In this document: one piece after another, positions 31,982 through 39,871 of the stretch
Layout: each line of letters opens with the position of its first letter
Numbering within the stretch: the stretch's first letter is position 1
Assembly (NCBI RefSeq): GCF_000374565.1
Contig: NZ_KB894713.1
Coordinates: 1 to 39,871 of the forward strand
Direction of reading: 5' to 3'
Length of the DNA: 39,871 nucleotides
From: Siminovitchia fordii DSM 16014 = CIP 108821
GTDB lineage: Bacteria > Bacillota > Bacilli > Bacillales > Bacillaceae_C
Program-made: the position numbers and the translations under genes
Notes under the pieces: model-generated
Seen by the model: only the letters and a program-made list of their open reading frames with translations
The model's database searches: none
What the model was told of the DNA's origin: nothing

Positions 31982-34207
31982 TTATTTATTCAGCAGAGAC
32001 GGGATGGCTCCCTTCCAAGCCTCTTCCATCTTTCTGCTGTCGGATTTGATCACTAGCTCTTTATTTTCGTTAAGGATGACTAATTCTGCGCTGTCTGTAA
32101 CTTCACCAATCAACATTGCATCTTTTACGGTTTCTTCAAAAGCTGCCTGATTGTCTTTCTTGACCGAGATGATAAAACGCGATTGTGTTTCAGAGAATAA
32201 TGCTGTTGTTTTATCTCCGGCTAGGGTTACTTCCGCTCCAAGTCCATCTGTTCCAAACAGGCATTCAGCAAGAGCTACAGCCGCTCCGCCCTCCGAAATA
32301 TCGTGAGCAGAAGATACAAGACCTTCCCGTATTGCTGTAAGAATCTGCTTCTGTCTTTTAGCCTCCACAGCAAGATCAATTGCAGGAGCTTTTCCAAAAA
32401 TGTCGTCATGAACTAATTTCTGAAGTTCACTTCCGCCAAATTCAGGCTTCGTTTCCCCAACGATGTACACCAGGTCTCCAGCCTCTTTAAATGACTGTGT
32501 AGTTGCATGTGCAAGGTCCGGAATCAAGCCGACCATGCCAATGATAGGGGTTGGATAAATCGCCTTTCCGCCTTTTTCATTATAAAGAGAAACATTTCCC
32601 CCGATGACCGGGCTGTTAAGTGCCAGACATGCTTCACTGATTCCTTCTGCGGATTTTTCAATCTGCCAAAAAGTTTCCGGCTTGTCCGGGCTTCCGAAGT
32701 TTAAGCCGTCCGTAATTGCAAGCGGCTCTGCACCGGAACAAACGACGTTTCTTGCAGCTTCCGCTACTGCGATTTTTCCGCCTGTTTCCGGGTCAAGGTA
32801 AATGTAACGAGAGTTGCAATCCGTTGTTATTGCGATTCCTTTATTTGTTCCAGGTATTCTGACAACTGCTGCGTCTGAACCGGGAGTAACGACTGTATTG
32901 GCCCCCACTTGATGGTCAAATTGGCGGTAAACCCACTCTTTGCTGGCAACTGTCGGCTGTTGTAAAAGCTTAAGTAAAGTTTCCTGGTAATCAGTAACTT
33001 CCGGAACACCAACTTCCATTTCCTGATATTCCCGGAAATAGGCCGGAATTTCGGATTTTTTATGATAGACTGGAGCATCTTCCGCTAATGCATCTGCAGG
33101 CACTTCCGCCACAACCTGGCCTTTATGAAGAAGGCGAAGCATTTTATCGTCGGTTACATGGCCAACAGCTACAGCTTCCAAATCATATTTTGCGAACAGG
33201 TCGATGATTTCCTGTTCCCTTCCTTTTTTGATAACGATGAGCATCCTCTCTTGAGATTCGGACAGCATCATTTCATAAGCAGTCATATTCATTTCACGTT
33301 GAGGAATTAGGTCAAGATTCATTTCAACACCGTAGCCTGCCTTACTTGCCATTTCGGCAGAGGAACTGGTCAATCCGGCTGCTCCCATATCTTGGATTCC
33401 GATCAAAGCATCCGATTTTACAAGTTCCAAACAAGCATCCATTAACAGCTTCTCTGTAAAAGGGTCCCCTGCCTGTACCGCTGCGCGCTCTTCGTCTTCA
33501 TCCTCAGACAGTTCCGCCGAGGAAAAAGTAGCTCCGTGAATGCCATCCCGGCCTGTCGCGGCGCCAACATACATAACAGTGTTGCCTACACCTTTTGCTT
33601 GACCTTTCTGCATGTCTTCATGGTTAAGAAGACCCACAACCATTGCATTGACTAGAGGGTTGCTTTCATATGCCGGATCAAATTGAATCTCCCCGCCTAC
33701 TGTCGGAACACCAAGTGCATTTCCATAATCGGCGATTCCTGCTACTGCCTGCTCAAGCAAATAACGAACCCTTGGAGAATCCAATTCTCCGAATCTCAAA
33801 GAATTCATGGCCGCAATAGGACGGGCGCCCATTGAAAATACGTCACGGACAATACCGCCGACACCAGTAGCAGCACCTTCGTACGGCTCGACGGCTGAAG
33901 GTGAGTTATGGCTCTCAATTTTGAAAACAACTGCCTGGTTATCGCCAATGTCAACGATTCCAGCACCTTCTCCCGGACCTTGTAAAACTTGTTTTCCTTC
34001 TGTGGGGAACTTTTTCAGCACATGCTTTGAGCTCTTGTAGCTGCAGTGCTCAGACCACATGACGGAAAAAAGTCCGGTTTCCGTATAGTTCGGTGTTCTT
34101 CCGAGCATTTTTTCCGCAAGTTCGAACTCTTCGTCTGACAAGCCCATCTCTTGATAGATCTTTTGTTCTTTAATCTCGGACGGATTCGGCTCAAGCATTT
34201 GTGACAT
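31982..34207 (-). CDS. purL: FGAM synthase, large subunit
   Basis: 741 residues, the small bacterial PurL that works with PurS and PurQ: FGAR + ATP + ammonia to FGAM (step 4). Intact motifs: [67 protein letters not shown] and [16 protein letters not shown]. The ATG follows CTGGAGGG by 8 bases and overlaps the purQ end by 17 bases; a TTG eight codons earlier is ignored. PurL itself can use free ammonia in known systems, which matters given the PurQ defect. Confidence 0.96.
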   Translation of the reverse strand: MSQMLEPNPSEIKEQKIYQEMGLSDEEFELAEKMLGRTPNYTETGLFSVMWSEHCSYKSSKHVLKKFPTEGKQVLQGPGEGAGIVDIGDNQAVVFKIESHNSPSAVEPYEGAATGVGGIVRDVFSMGARPIAAMNSLRFGELDSPRVRYLLEQAVAGIADYGNALGVPTVGGEIQFDPAYESNPLVNAMVVGLLNHEDMQKGQAKGVGNTVMYVGAATGRDGIHGATFSSAELSEDEDEERAAVQAGDPFTEKLLMDACLELVKSDALIGIQDMGAAGLTSSSAEMASKAGYGVEMNLDLIPQREMNMTAYEMMLSESQERMLIVIKKGREQEIIDLFAKYDLEAVAVGHVTDDKMLRLLHKGQVVAEVPADALAEDAPVYHKKSEIPAYFREYQEMEVGVPEVTDYQETLLKLLQQPTVASKEWVYRQFDHQVGANTVVTPGSDAAVVRIPGTNKGIAITTDCNSRYIYLDPETGGKIAVAEAARNVVCSGAEPLAITDGLNFGSPDKPETFWQIEKSAEGISEACLALNSPVIGGNVSLYNEKGGKAIYPTPIIGMVGLIPDLAHATTQSFKEAGDLVYIVGETKPEFGGSELQKLVHDDIFGKAPAIDLAVEAKRQKQILTAIREGLVSSAHDISEGGAAVALAECLFGTDGLGAEVTLAGDKTTALFSETQSRFIISVKKDNQAAFEETVKDAMLIGEVTDSAELVILNENKELVIKSDSRKMEEAWKGAIPSLLNK

Positions 34208-34877
34208 GTGTTTCCCTCCAGTTTTGTACAATAGATTTGAACAATTTCACTCCATCAGTGCTGCCCAAAAGTTGATCTACAGCTCTTTCTGGGTGTGGCA
34301 TCAAGCCAAGGACATTTCCTTTTTCATTCGTAATGCCGGCAATGTCGGCCATACTGTCATTCGGATTTTCAGATGTATAGGTGAAGATGATTTGGTTATT
34401 TTCTTGCAGCTTTTTCAATTCTGATTGGCTGCAGTAAAAATTACCTTTTTTATGCGCTATAGGCAGTGAAATGATTTCTCCACTTTCATAAAGCGAAGTG
34501 AATGCCGTATCATTGTTTGCCACCTGAAGCTTTACTGGTTTGCATACAAATTTCAAACTTTCGTTCGTAAGCATCGTACCCGGAAGCAGCCCTGCTTCCT
34601 GAAGAATTTGAAATCCATTTCCAATACCAAGGATTGGCTTACCAGCTTCAGCCGCTTTTTGGATTCCTTTTACGACAGGCTGCCTTTTGGCAATGGCTCC
34701 CGGCCGGACAGCATCGCCGTAGGACGCACCTCCTGGAATCAGAACAGCATCATATCCTTCAAGAGTCTCAATGTCGTGTCCGACATATTCAGCTTTCTCT
34801 CCGGTAGTTTGCTTGAGGGCTGCGTCTAAATCAGCTTCGCACGTTGTGCCTGGGAAAACGACTATTGCGATTTTCAC
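34191..34877 (-). CDS. purQ: FGAM synthase, glutaminase subunit, lacking the catalytic Cys
   Basis: 228 residues, collinear with B. subtilis PurQ. PurQ is a class I amidotransferase that splits glutamine and passes ammonia to PurL. The nucleophile elbow, normally G-V-C-N-G-F-Q, reads GIGNGFQ: residue 86 is Gly (codon GGA; Cys would need two base changes, so a single read error cannot explain it). His195 and Glu197 of MPHPERA remain. Other family motifs have drifted: FPGTTCEAD for [22 protein letters not shown] for GGFSYGDYLRCGAIA, and AHKKGNFY for AHGEGNFY. It may persist as a structural partner of PurL. Confidence 0.93.
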   Translation of the reverse strand: MKIAIVVFPGTTCEADLDAALKQTTGEKAEYVGHDIETLEGYDAVLIPGGASYGDAVRPGAIAKRQPVVKGIQKAAEAGKPILGIGNGFQILQEAGLLPGTMLTNESLKFVCKPVKLQVANNDTAFTSLYESGEIISLPIAHKKGNFYCSQSELKKLQENNQIIFTYTSENPNDSMADIAGITNEKGNVLGLMPHPERAVDQLLGSTDGVKLFKSIVQNWRETHVTNA

Positions 34878-35128
34878 TTTGCAGCCGCCTCCTCGATTTC
34901 AAAGCGGTAATCTTCAACTTCCGTATTTACAAGAAGGTTTTTGCACATATCATGGACTGCTTCTTCCACATTTTTGTTTGTTTGGTCAATGGTTAATTCG
35001 ATATACTTTCCAACACGGACATTTTCAACTTCAGGAAAATCGGATTTCTTCAGTTCCTTTGTTGCAGCCGCACCTTCAGGATCAATAACACTTTCTTTCA
35101 ATGTTACAAATACCTTCACTTTATACAT
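34874..35128 (-). CDS. purS: FGAM synthase, PurS subunit
   Basis: 84 residues from the second ATG, which has AAAGGAG 8 bases upstream; the first ATG (two codons earlier) is too close to it. PurS dimers bridge PurQ and PurL and help pass ammonia. The [21 protein letters not shown] opening and [11 protein letters not shown] centre match the family. It overlaps purQ by 4 bases. In B. subtilis purC would lie between purB and purS; here 23 bases separate the purB stop from the first purS ATG. Confidence 0.95.
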   Translation of the reverse strand: MYKVKVFVTLKESVIDPEGAAATKELKKSDFPEVENVRVGKYIELTIDQTNKNVEEAVHDMCKNLLVNTEVEDYRFEIEEAAAK

Positions 35129-35157
35129 CTTCATTTCTCCTTTCGCTTGCGCGAGTT

Positions 35158-36453
35158 TTAGTTCAATCCAAGACGTTCAAATATTGTATCAACATGTTTC
35201 AAATGATACCTTGGGTCAAAACATGCATCAATTTCTGCTGGGGAAAGCAGCTTTTGGACAGTTGCGTCTTCTTCAATTAGCCCCTTGAATGAAATTTGCT
35301 TTTCCCATGCTTCCATTGCCTTTGGTTGCACCGTATCATACGCTTCTTCACGGGAAAGGCCTTTATCGATCAACGTGAGCAGCACCTGCTGTGAAAAAAT
35401 TAATCCTAGCGTTCTATCCATGTTTCTTTTCATGTTTTCCGGATAAACGGTTAAGTTTTTCACGACATTGCCAAAGCGGTTCAGCATATAGTTCAAAGCG
35501 ATAGTTGCATCAGGTAATATAATTCTTTCAGCCGATGAGTGGGAAATGTCGCGCTCATGCCATAAAGGCACATTATCATAGGCTGTCACCATGTAGCCTC
35601 TTATAACGCGAGCCATACCGGCCATGTTTTCCGATGCGATAGGGTTACGTTTATGAGGCATGGCGGATGATCCTTTTTGTCCTTTTGCAAAAAACTCTTC
35701 CACTTCACGTGTCTCACTTTTTTGCAGGCCACGGATTTCAACCGCGAACTTTTCAATTGATGTTGCTATCAGCGCAAGTACTCCCATATAGTGGGCATGG
35801 CGGTCGCGTTGCAATGTTTGCGTTGAAAGAGGTGCAGGCTGCAGTCCCAGCTTTTCACAAACAAATTTTTCAACAAAAGGATCAATGTTCGCATAAGTGC
35901 CGACAGCTCCGGATATTTTTCCGAACTCGACTCCTTCAGCTGCTTGGTTAAACCTCTCAATATTTCTTTTCATTTCTTCGTACCAAAGGGCCATCTTTAA
36001 TCCGAAGGTTGTCGGTTCCGCATGAACACCATGTGTTCTGCCCATCATGACCGTATCTTTATGTTCAATAGCTTTATCGCGTAAAATAGCGATGAAATTC
36101 TCAAGATCTTTTCTGATAATGGTATTTGCTTGTTTCAATAAGTAGGAAAGTGCAGTGTCTACAACGTCAGTAGATGTCAATCCATAATGGACCCATTTGC
36201 GTTCTTCACCAAGAGTTTCTGAAACAGCTCTTGTAAAGGCTACAACATCGTGCCTCGTTTCAAGTTCGATCTCTTTGATTCGATTAACATCAAAGCTGGC
36301 TTTTTGACGGATTTTTTTTACATCTTCTTTAGGAATCTCCCCAAGTTCTGCCCACGCTTCACATGCTAAAATCTCCACTTCCAGCCATGCCTTGTACCTA
36401 TTCTCTTCTTTCCATACAGCTCCCATTTCAGGTCTTGTATAACGTTCAATCAT
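35158..36453 (-). CDS. purB: Adenylosuccinate lyase
   Basis: 431 residues. Splits SAICAR to AICAR + fumarate and adenylosuccinate to AMP + fumarate. Fumarase-superfamily signature [11 protein letters not shown], and the catalytic regions [13 protein letters not shown] and [12 protein letters not shown] are intact. Begins [14 protein letters not shown] as in B. subtilis. It follows purK by 21 bases. The SAICAR it needs comes from PurC, which is absent from this operon. Confidence 0.97.
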   Translation of the reverse strand: MIERYTRPEMGAVWKEENRYKAWLEVEILACEAWAELGEIPKEDVKKIRQKASFDVNRIKEIELETRHDVVAFTRAVSETLGEERKWVHYGLTSTDVVDTALSYLLKQANTIIRKDLENFIAILRDKAIEHKDTVMMGRTHGVHAEPTTFGLKMALWYEEMKRNIERFNQAAEGVEFGKISGAVGTYANIDPFVEKFVCEKLGLQPAPLSTQTLQRDRHAHYMGVLALIATSIEKFAVEIRGLQKSETREVEEFFAKGQKGSSAMPHKRNPIASENMAGMARVIRGYMVTAYDNVPLWHERDISHSSAERIILPDATIALNYMLNRFGNVVKNLTVYPENMKRNMDRTLGLIFSQQVLLTLIDKGLSREEAYDTVQPKAMEAWEKQISFKGLIEEDATVQKLLSPAEIDACFDPRYHLKHVDTIFERLGLN

Positions 36454-36474
36454 TGTCAGAATTCCTTTCTTAAG

Positions 36475-37602
36475 CTATTTCCAAATCTCATTTCCACTCA
36501 AGTCTTCAAGTGTTCTATCCACGGCATCGGTAAGGATCGTAATATGCCCCATTTTACGGTTTATTTTCGCTTCCTCTTTGCCATAAAAATGAACGTTCCA
36601 ATCCTGGTGTTTTGGTATTTGCTTAATGACACCTTCCATATGTTGGCCGAGTACATTGACCATGACAGCAGGTTCTAATAACCTTGTCTTCATTAGCGGC
36701 CATCCGCAAACCGCTCGGATATGCTGCCCGAATTGTGAAATATTGCATGCTTCAATCGTATAATGCCCCGAATTGTGAGGGCGTGGCGCCAATTCATTCA
36801 CATATATCTTTTCATCTTTTGTCAAAAACATTTCGACAGCCAATGTTCCGACTAGATTCAAGTGGACAGCTATTTTTTCAGCCAGCTCTTCCGCTTTCTT
36901 TACTACGTTTGCGGATACTCTTGCTGGAGCAATCGTTTCATGCAAAATATTGTTCACATGAATATTTTCCCCGACTGGGAAGCACTCAAGCTCTCCACTT
37001 ATACCTCTAGTCATGATCACTGATATTTCTTTTTCAAACGGTACCCAAGATTCCAGCACACATGGCCCGTTTTTTAACAGTGCTGCTGCTTTCTTGGCAT
37101 TTTCAGTCTCGTGTATGACATACTGGCCTTTACCGTCATATCCTCCGCGTGTCGTTTTTAACACGCTAGGAAAACCGATATGATCCAATTCTTTATATAG
37201 GTCCTCTTCGCTGTGAATGACCGCATAAGCGGCAACTTCCACTCCAGCATCAGTCAATGCTTTTTTTTCCAATATACGGTCCTGAGTAATCTTGATTAAT
37301 TCCGCCCCCTGTGGGACATAAGCTTTTTCCGTCAGCCATTTTAGTGCTTCATAATCCACATTTTCAAATTCATAGGTGATGACATCGCTGACGGAAGCAA
37401 GTTTTAACAGTGCGTCCCTGTCATCATATGGAGCAACAATTTCTTCATCCGCCACCTGTCCTGTTGGAGAATCAACAGATGGTTCAACAACAGCGATCTT
37501 AAATCCCGCATGTTTTGCAGCCATCGCCATCATACGTCCCAACTGCCCGCCGCCGATAATTCCGATCGTACTACCGGGTTGTATCAATTTAGACAAGCTC
37601 AT
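36475..37602 (-). CDS. purK: N5-carboxyaminoimidazole ribonucleotide synthase
   Basis: 375 residues from the ATG 8 bases after AGGA; a GTG lies directly upstream. ATP-grasp enzyme turning AIR and bicarbonate into N5-CAIR. Motifs: [61 protein letters not shown]. Overlaps the purE end by 14 bases. Confidence 0.97.
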   Translation of the reverse strand: MSLSKLIQPGSTIGIIGGGQLGRMMAMAAKHAGFKIAVVEPSVDSPTGQVADEEIVAPYDDRDALLKLASVSDVITYEFENVDYEALKWLTEKAYVPQGAELIKITQDRILEKKALTDAGVEVAAYAVIHSEEDLYKELDHIGFPSVLKTTRGGYDGKGQYVIHETENAKKAAALLKNGPCVLESWVPFEKEISVIMTRGISGELECFPVGENIHVNNILHETIAPARVSANVVKKAEELAEKIAVHLNLVGTLAVEMFLTKDEKIYVNELAPRPHNSGHYTIEACNISQFGQHIRAVCGWPLMKTRLLEPAVMVNVLGQHMEGVIKQIPKHQDWNVHFYGKEEAKINRKMGHITILTDAVDRTLEDLSGNEIWK

Positions 37603-38077
37603 CACTGCTTCCTAGTACTTTTTCTTTTAAAGAGTCTCTTCTGTTTGTGAGTCTTTTATAAAGAGCATCATCCTCTGTCGCTAGCATTTGTGCTGCGAGA
37701 AGACCTGCATTTATGGCACCTGCTTTTCCAATGGCAACTGTAGCCACTGGAACACCTCCCGGCATCTGAACGATGGATAATAACGAATCCATTCCTTTTA
37801 AAGCCCTTGATTCAACAGGAACACCAATGACAGGAACTAGAGTTTTTGCAGCTACCATTCCTGGCAAATGAGCAGCGCCCCCGGCACCTGCAATAATGAC
37901 TTTTAATCCTCTTTCTCTGGCGTTTTCTGCATATTCAAACATCAAATCGGGCGTTCTGTGCGCAGATACGACTTTCTTTTCGTAGGGAACTTCAATCTCG
38001 TCCAAAATGTCACATGCATGCTTCATTGTTTCCCAGTCAGATGTACTGCCCATAATGATTCCGACTTCGGCCTTCAT
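37589..38077 (-). CDS. purE: N5-carboxyaminoimidazole ribonucleotide mutase
   Basis: 162 residues. Moves the carboxyl group of N5-CAIR to give CAIR, the substrate of the missing PurC. Class I PurE motifs: [37 protein letters not shown] and [20 protein letters not shown] is 10 bases before the ATG. First gene of the operon; leader of about 350 bases with riboswitch and terminator. Confidence 0.97.
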   Translation of the reverse strand: MKAEVGIIMGSTSDWETMKHACDILDEIEVPYEKKVVSAHRTPDLMFEYAENARERGLKVIIAGAGGAAHLPGMVAAKTLVPVIGVPVESRALKGMDSLLSIVQMPGGVPVATVAIGKAGAINAGLLAAQMLATEDDALYKRLTNRRDSLKEKVLGSSDELV

Positions 38078-38267
38078 AAAATAAAACCCTCCGTCTCTTT
38101 TTTAATGAATAACGCAAATGCCTGTTTATCGGCACTCACTTGGCTGGCTCAAGCACCACGTGCTTTCGACCGCCTGCACTAGCACTTCCTGTCGATCAAA
38201 ACCGATTTTGGGTTTTGCAGAAAGAAACACGAAGTTTACTAGTCGATAAATGCAGGAGCTAAACAAA
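38078..38267 (-). other. Structured purE leader after the riboswitch terminator
   Basis: About 190 bases of leader with no gene. It contains two clean hairpins: AAGCAC-CAC-GTGCTT (38151-38165) and CAAAACC/GGTTTTG with a 7-base loop (38197-38217). Neither has a T-run. They may be RNA structure of unknown role or remains of a dispersed repeat. Confidence 0.5.
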
Positions 38268-38318
38268 ATAAAAAACCGGATAAACTACTCTCTTTTGGAA
38301 AGAAAGCAGATTATCCGG
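38268..38318 (-). terminator. Riboswitch-controlled terminator upstream of purE
   Basis: CCGGATAA... (38302-38318 arm) pairs with ...TTATCCGG (38276-38292 arm), a stem of about 17 bp with a few mismatches, followed on the minus strand by TTTTTTATTTT. It lies 38 bases after the aptamer, the usual place for the transcription-off switch. Confidence 0.85.
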
Positions 38319-38355
38319 GAGTTCACGCTTAAAAATATTTCCCAAATCCCACTTT

Positions 38356-38423
38356 CCTCATAGTCCAATTATTTACGGTAATTGGGTAGAAACTGATGGG
38401 CCCTATCCCCATGATATATGAGG
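38356..38423 (-). promoter_or_regulatory. Purine riboswitch, guanine class
   Basis: Minus strand, 68 bases. P1 is CCTCATA... paired with ...TATGAGG. P2 is ATGGG/CCCAT. The J2/3 segment AGTTTCTACC and the L3 ACCGTAAAT are nearly identical to the B. subtilis xpt and pur aptamers. P3 is CCAATT/AATTGG. The base that selects the ligand in GACTAT is C, so guanine or hypoxanthine is bound, not adenine. Ligand binding should favour the terminator and switch the pur operon off. Confidence 0.96.
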
Positions 38424-38436
38424 CTTTAACAATTTA

Positions 38437-38465
38437 ATCTTAACAATGCATCGATTCGATGTCAA
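38437..38465 (-). promoter_or_regulatory. Promoter of the purine operon
   Basis: Consensus TTGACA (38460-38465) and TAAGAT (38437-38442) with a 17-base spacer; transcription should start near 38430, a few bases before the riboswitch. Confidence 0.9.
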
Positions 38466-38468
38466 ACA

Positions 38469-38512
38469 ATAATCGAACGATAATTAAAACTCATTTGTTA
38501 ATGTTCGGATTT
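38469..38512. promoter_or_regulatory. Pair of PurR boxes
   Basis: An exact match to AWWWCCGAACWWT on the minus strand (38500-38512) faces a second box on the plus strand (38469-38481, 11 of 13 matches, CGAAC core). There are 24 bases between the CGAAC cores. They sit directly upstream of the -35, as in B. subtilis purE. The distal box lies within the yebG coding end. Confidence 0.85.
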
Positions 38513-38709
38513 AGGTCGCTTTTTATCGCTTCAAAAATAATTTTTTGCGAGAATGGCTTATATTCAATTTTTCCCTTTTTCTTTTCTTCTCGGAACACCG
38601 GCTTTTCAATCCTGCGGATGGGTCGATATCCTTCCTCCTCCATCCTTGCCAAGCATTCATTTATAGTTTCATTTTCCTCCACGGTAAACCTTTTTTTCAT
38701 GGAACTCAA
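38491..38709 (-). CDS. yebG: NETI motif-containing protein YebG
   Basis: 72 residues. The name-giving motif is visible in [23 protein letters not shown]. Function unknown. The frame starts with TTG overlapping the yebE stop by 4 bases (TTGA); an ATG three codons later is an alternative. The 3' end covers one PurR box, and the gene lies directly before the pur promoter as in B. subtilis. Confidence 0.88.
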   Translation of the reverse strand: MSSMKKRFTVEENETINECLARMEEEGYRPIRRIEKPVFREEKKKGKIEYKPFSQKIIFEAIKSDLNPNINK

Positions 38710-39248
38710 TGAGGCAGTTTTCCTTTCTTAACAGATTTCACCCAGAAGCCGCCGTAAATAGTCTTTGGCTCATAGGCAATGATAAATGCTTTTGGATCTA
38801 ACTCCTTTATGAGCTGATACAGTTTTAATTCATATTTTCTTGGGGTGAGTACCTGTAAGGCCATTCGTTCACCTTCAAGCCCTTGTGCTGCCCAGCTTGT
38901 CACGCCATACCCCTTGTCACGAAGCTGCTTTGGAAGATCTCTATCATATTCTTTTGTAATGACATTTACAGTTATGTACCCCAAGGCCATTTTTTCTTCA
39001 ATTTTTGTGCCTACAATTACTCCTGTACCATAACCTACGGCATAGGCAATGAGATTTTGAATTTGATTTAAATTGTCAAGTACCAGGCCGAGGCCCACGA
39101 CGTAAATAACAATTTCTACCATGCTGACAACTGCTGCAACATACCGGTATCCCTTTAAAGTTAAAATCATTCGGATCGTAAAAAAAGAAACATAAATAAC
39201 ATTGATGATAAAAATAATGACAACCATTACCAAGCTGTTCTCCAACAT
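38706..39248 (-). CDS. yebE: DUF2179 membrane protein YebE
   Basis: 180 residues. Three hydrophobic helices in the first 85 residues ([51 protein letters not shown]) and a C-terminal DUF2179 domain with [15 protein letters not shown] and [27 protein letters not shown]2179 is found at the end of several membrane proteins and is thought to bind a ligand, but its role is not settled. First gene of yebE-yebG. Confidence 0.9.
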   Translation of the reverse strand: MLENSLVMVVIIFIINVIYVSFFTIRMILTLKGYRYVAAVVSMVEIVIYVVGLGLVLDNLNQIQNLIAYAVGYGTGVIVGTKIEEKMALGYITVNVITKEYDRDLPKQLRDKGYGVTSWAAQGLEGERMALQVLTPRKYELKLYQLIKELDPKAFIIAYEPKTIYGGFWVKSVKKGKLPH

Positions 39249-39666
39249 TGGGGCCTCATCCTTTCTAGTTCAACTTACACAATTATAAAGGATTTTGATC
39301 TATTTTCATATTTAATAGTATTATCAGAATTTAATTTATATCGAGATGGAAAATGAGCAAAACACCTTTAGAATAGAGGTTGAATAGATGTTATATTAGG
39401 TGCCTGTAAAAGCGGGGTTTGAAGTTACGGAATTGGTTGAAGCACGAACTGGTAGTCATTAAGAATATAATTGAGACCATTTTTCACTTCTTATGAACGC
39501 CGAGTTTCATCAAACGTTGAAGTAATGGCACGATGGATTTTTACAGGACAATGTTTTCAGTATGTCTGCAACATCTTCTTTCACAAGATTCCGAAGCTCT
39601 AACTGTTCGAAAACATCAGTCTATAAACGGTCGTCTTTTCAAACGCCGGGATGGTGTATAAAACAC
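39249..39666. other. Gap between yebE and the rrn operon; possible gene remnant
   Basis: No intact gene. On the minus strand, short in-frame pieces read like protein (FEQLELRNLVKEDVADILKT near 39560-39625, then a frame shift to VPLLQRLMKLGVHKK before a stop near 39490). This may be a decayed gene, but I cannot name a family and it may be chance. Confidence 0.3.
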
Positions 39667-39700
39667 AAAAAAACATGAAGTCCATTGACTCCATGTTTTT
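39667..39700 (-). terminator. Terminator of the rrn operon
   Basis: Stem AACATGGAGTC/GACTTCATGTT (one G-T pair) with an AATG loop and a T-run on the minus strand, starting seven bases after the 5S gene. Confidence 0.88.
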
Positions 39701-39706
39701 CTTATT

Positions 39707-39822
<116 letters not shown>

Positions 39823-39871
39823 CTATTTATTTAGAAAGGGATTCATTCCCTCAAAACCAGATAAGAGAAGA

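Noticed and set aside
39823-39871. 3' end of 23S rRNA
   Set aside because: The bases look like 23S-5S spacer; no 23S end sequence can be recognised before the window stops.

Overview
The window is chromosomal DNA from a Bacillaceae bacterium. Gene content and order follow the Bacillus subtilis yerA-yerB-yerC / pcrB-pcrA-ligA-camS / gatC-gatA-gatB block and the yebE-yebG-purEKB...SQLFMNHD purine operon. Protein sequences, strong AGGAGG-type ribosome binding sites, a PurR-type operator, a guanine-class riboswitch and a 5S rRNA of Bacillus type all agree. I cannot resolve the genus. Nearly every gene lies on the minus strand, so transcription runs from high to low coordinates.

Layout from low to high coordinate: a secreted SH3b-repeat protein cut by the window edge (1-824); an arylamine N-acetyltransferase; gatB, gatA, gatC; a 960-base gap holding a 52-bp tandem repeat array; camS, ligA, pcrA, pcrB (one operon); a block not expected here from B. 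subtilis synteny (YtcJ-type amidohydrolase, SSS symporter with a 30-residue partner, FAD amine oxidoreductase, and a divergent MerR-type regulator fused to a zinc ribbon and a methyltransferase-like domain); yerC, yerB, yerA; an MFS exporter with its ArsR-like regulator and twin operators; the purine operon read from purE (38077) down to purD (25397); yebG and yebE; and a 5S rRNA marking the end of an rrn operon that continues beyond the window.

The purine operon is the most unusual part. It has a textbook promoter, PurR boxes and guanine-class riboswitch, but three things are off. purC (SAICAR synthetase) is missing between purB and purS. PurQ has Gly where the catalytic Cys should be. PurF has lost its oxyanion-hole Asn (now Thr) and has an altered glutamine loop, and its only start codon with a good ribosome binding site lies two codons after the codon for the catalytic Cys. 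Both glutamine-using steps of the pathway therefore look as if they have lost glutaminase activity, which would leave ammonia as nitrogen donor unless other copies exist elsewhere.

A second unusual feature is a family of intergenic tandem repeats with an almost invariant 52-bp period, in two arrays 24 kb apart (between camS and gatC, and inside the pur operon between purF and purM). A looser relative of about 50 bp lies next to purD. The 52-bp units share a core (GATTAGTKACCG ... TTCGGGCAYCTTT), show paired changes in a small hairpin, have higher-order duplication, and on the minus strand place a start-codon-like triplet and, in one array, a stop in every unit.
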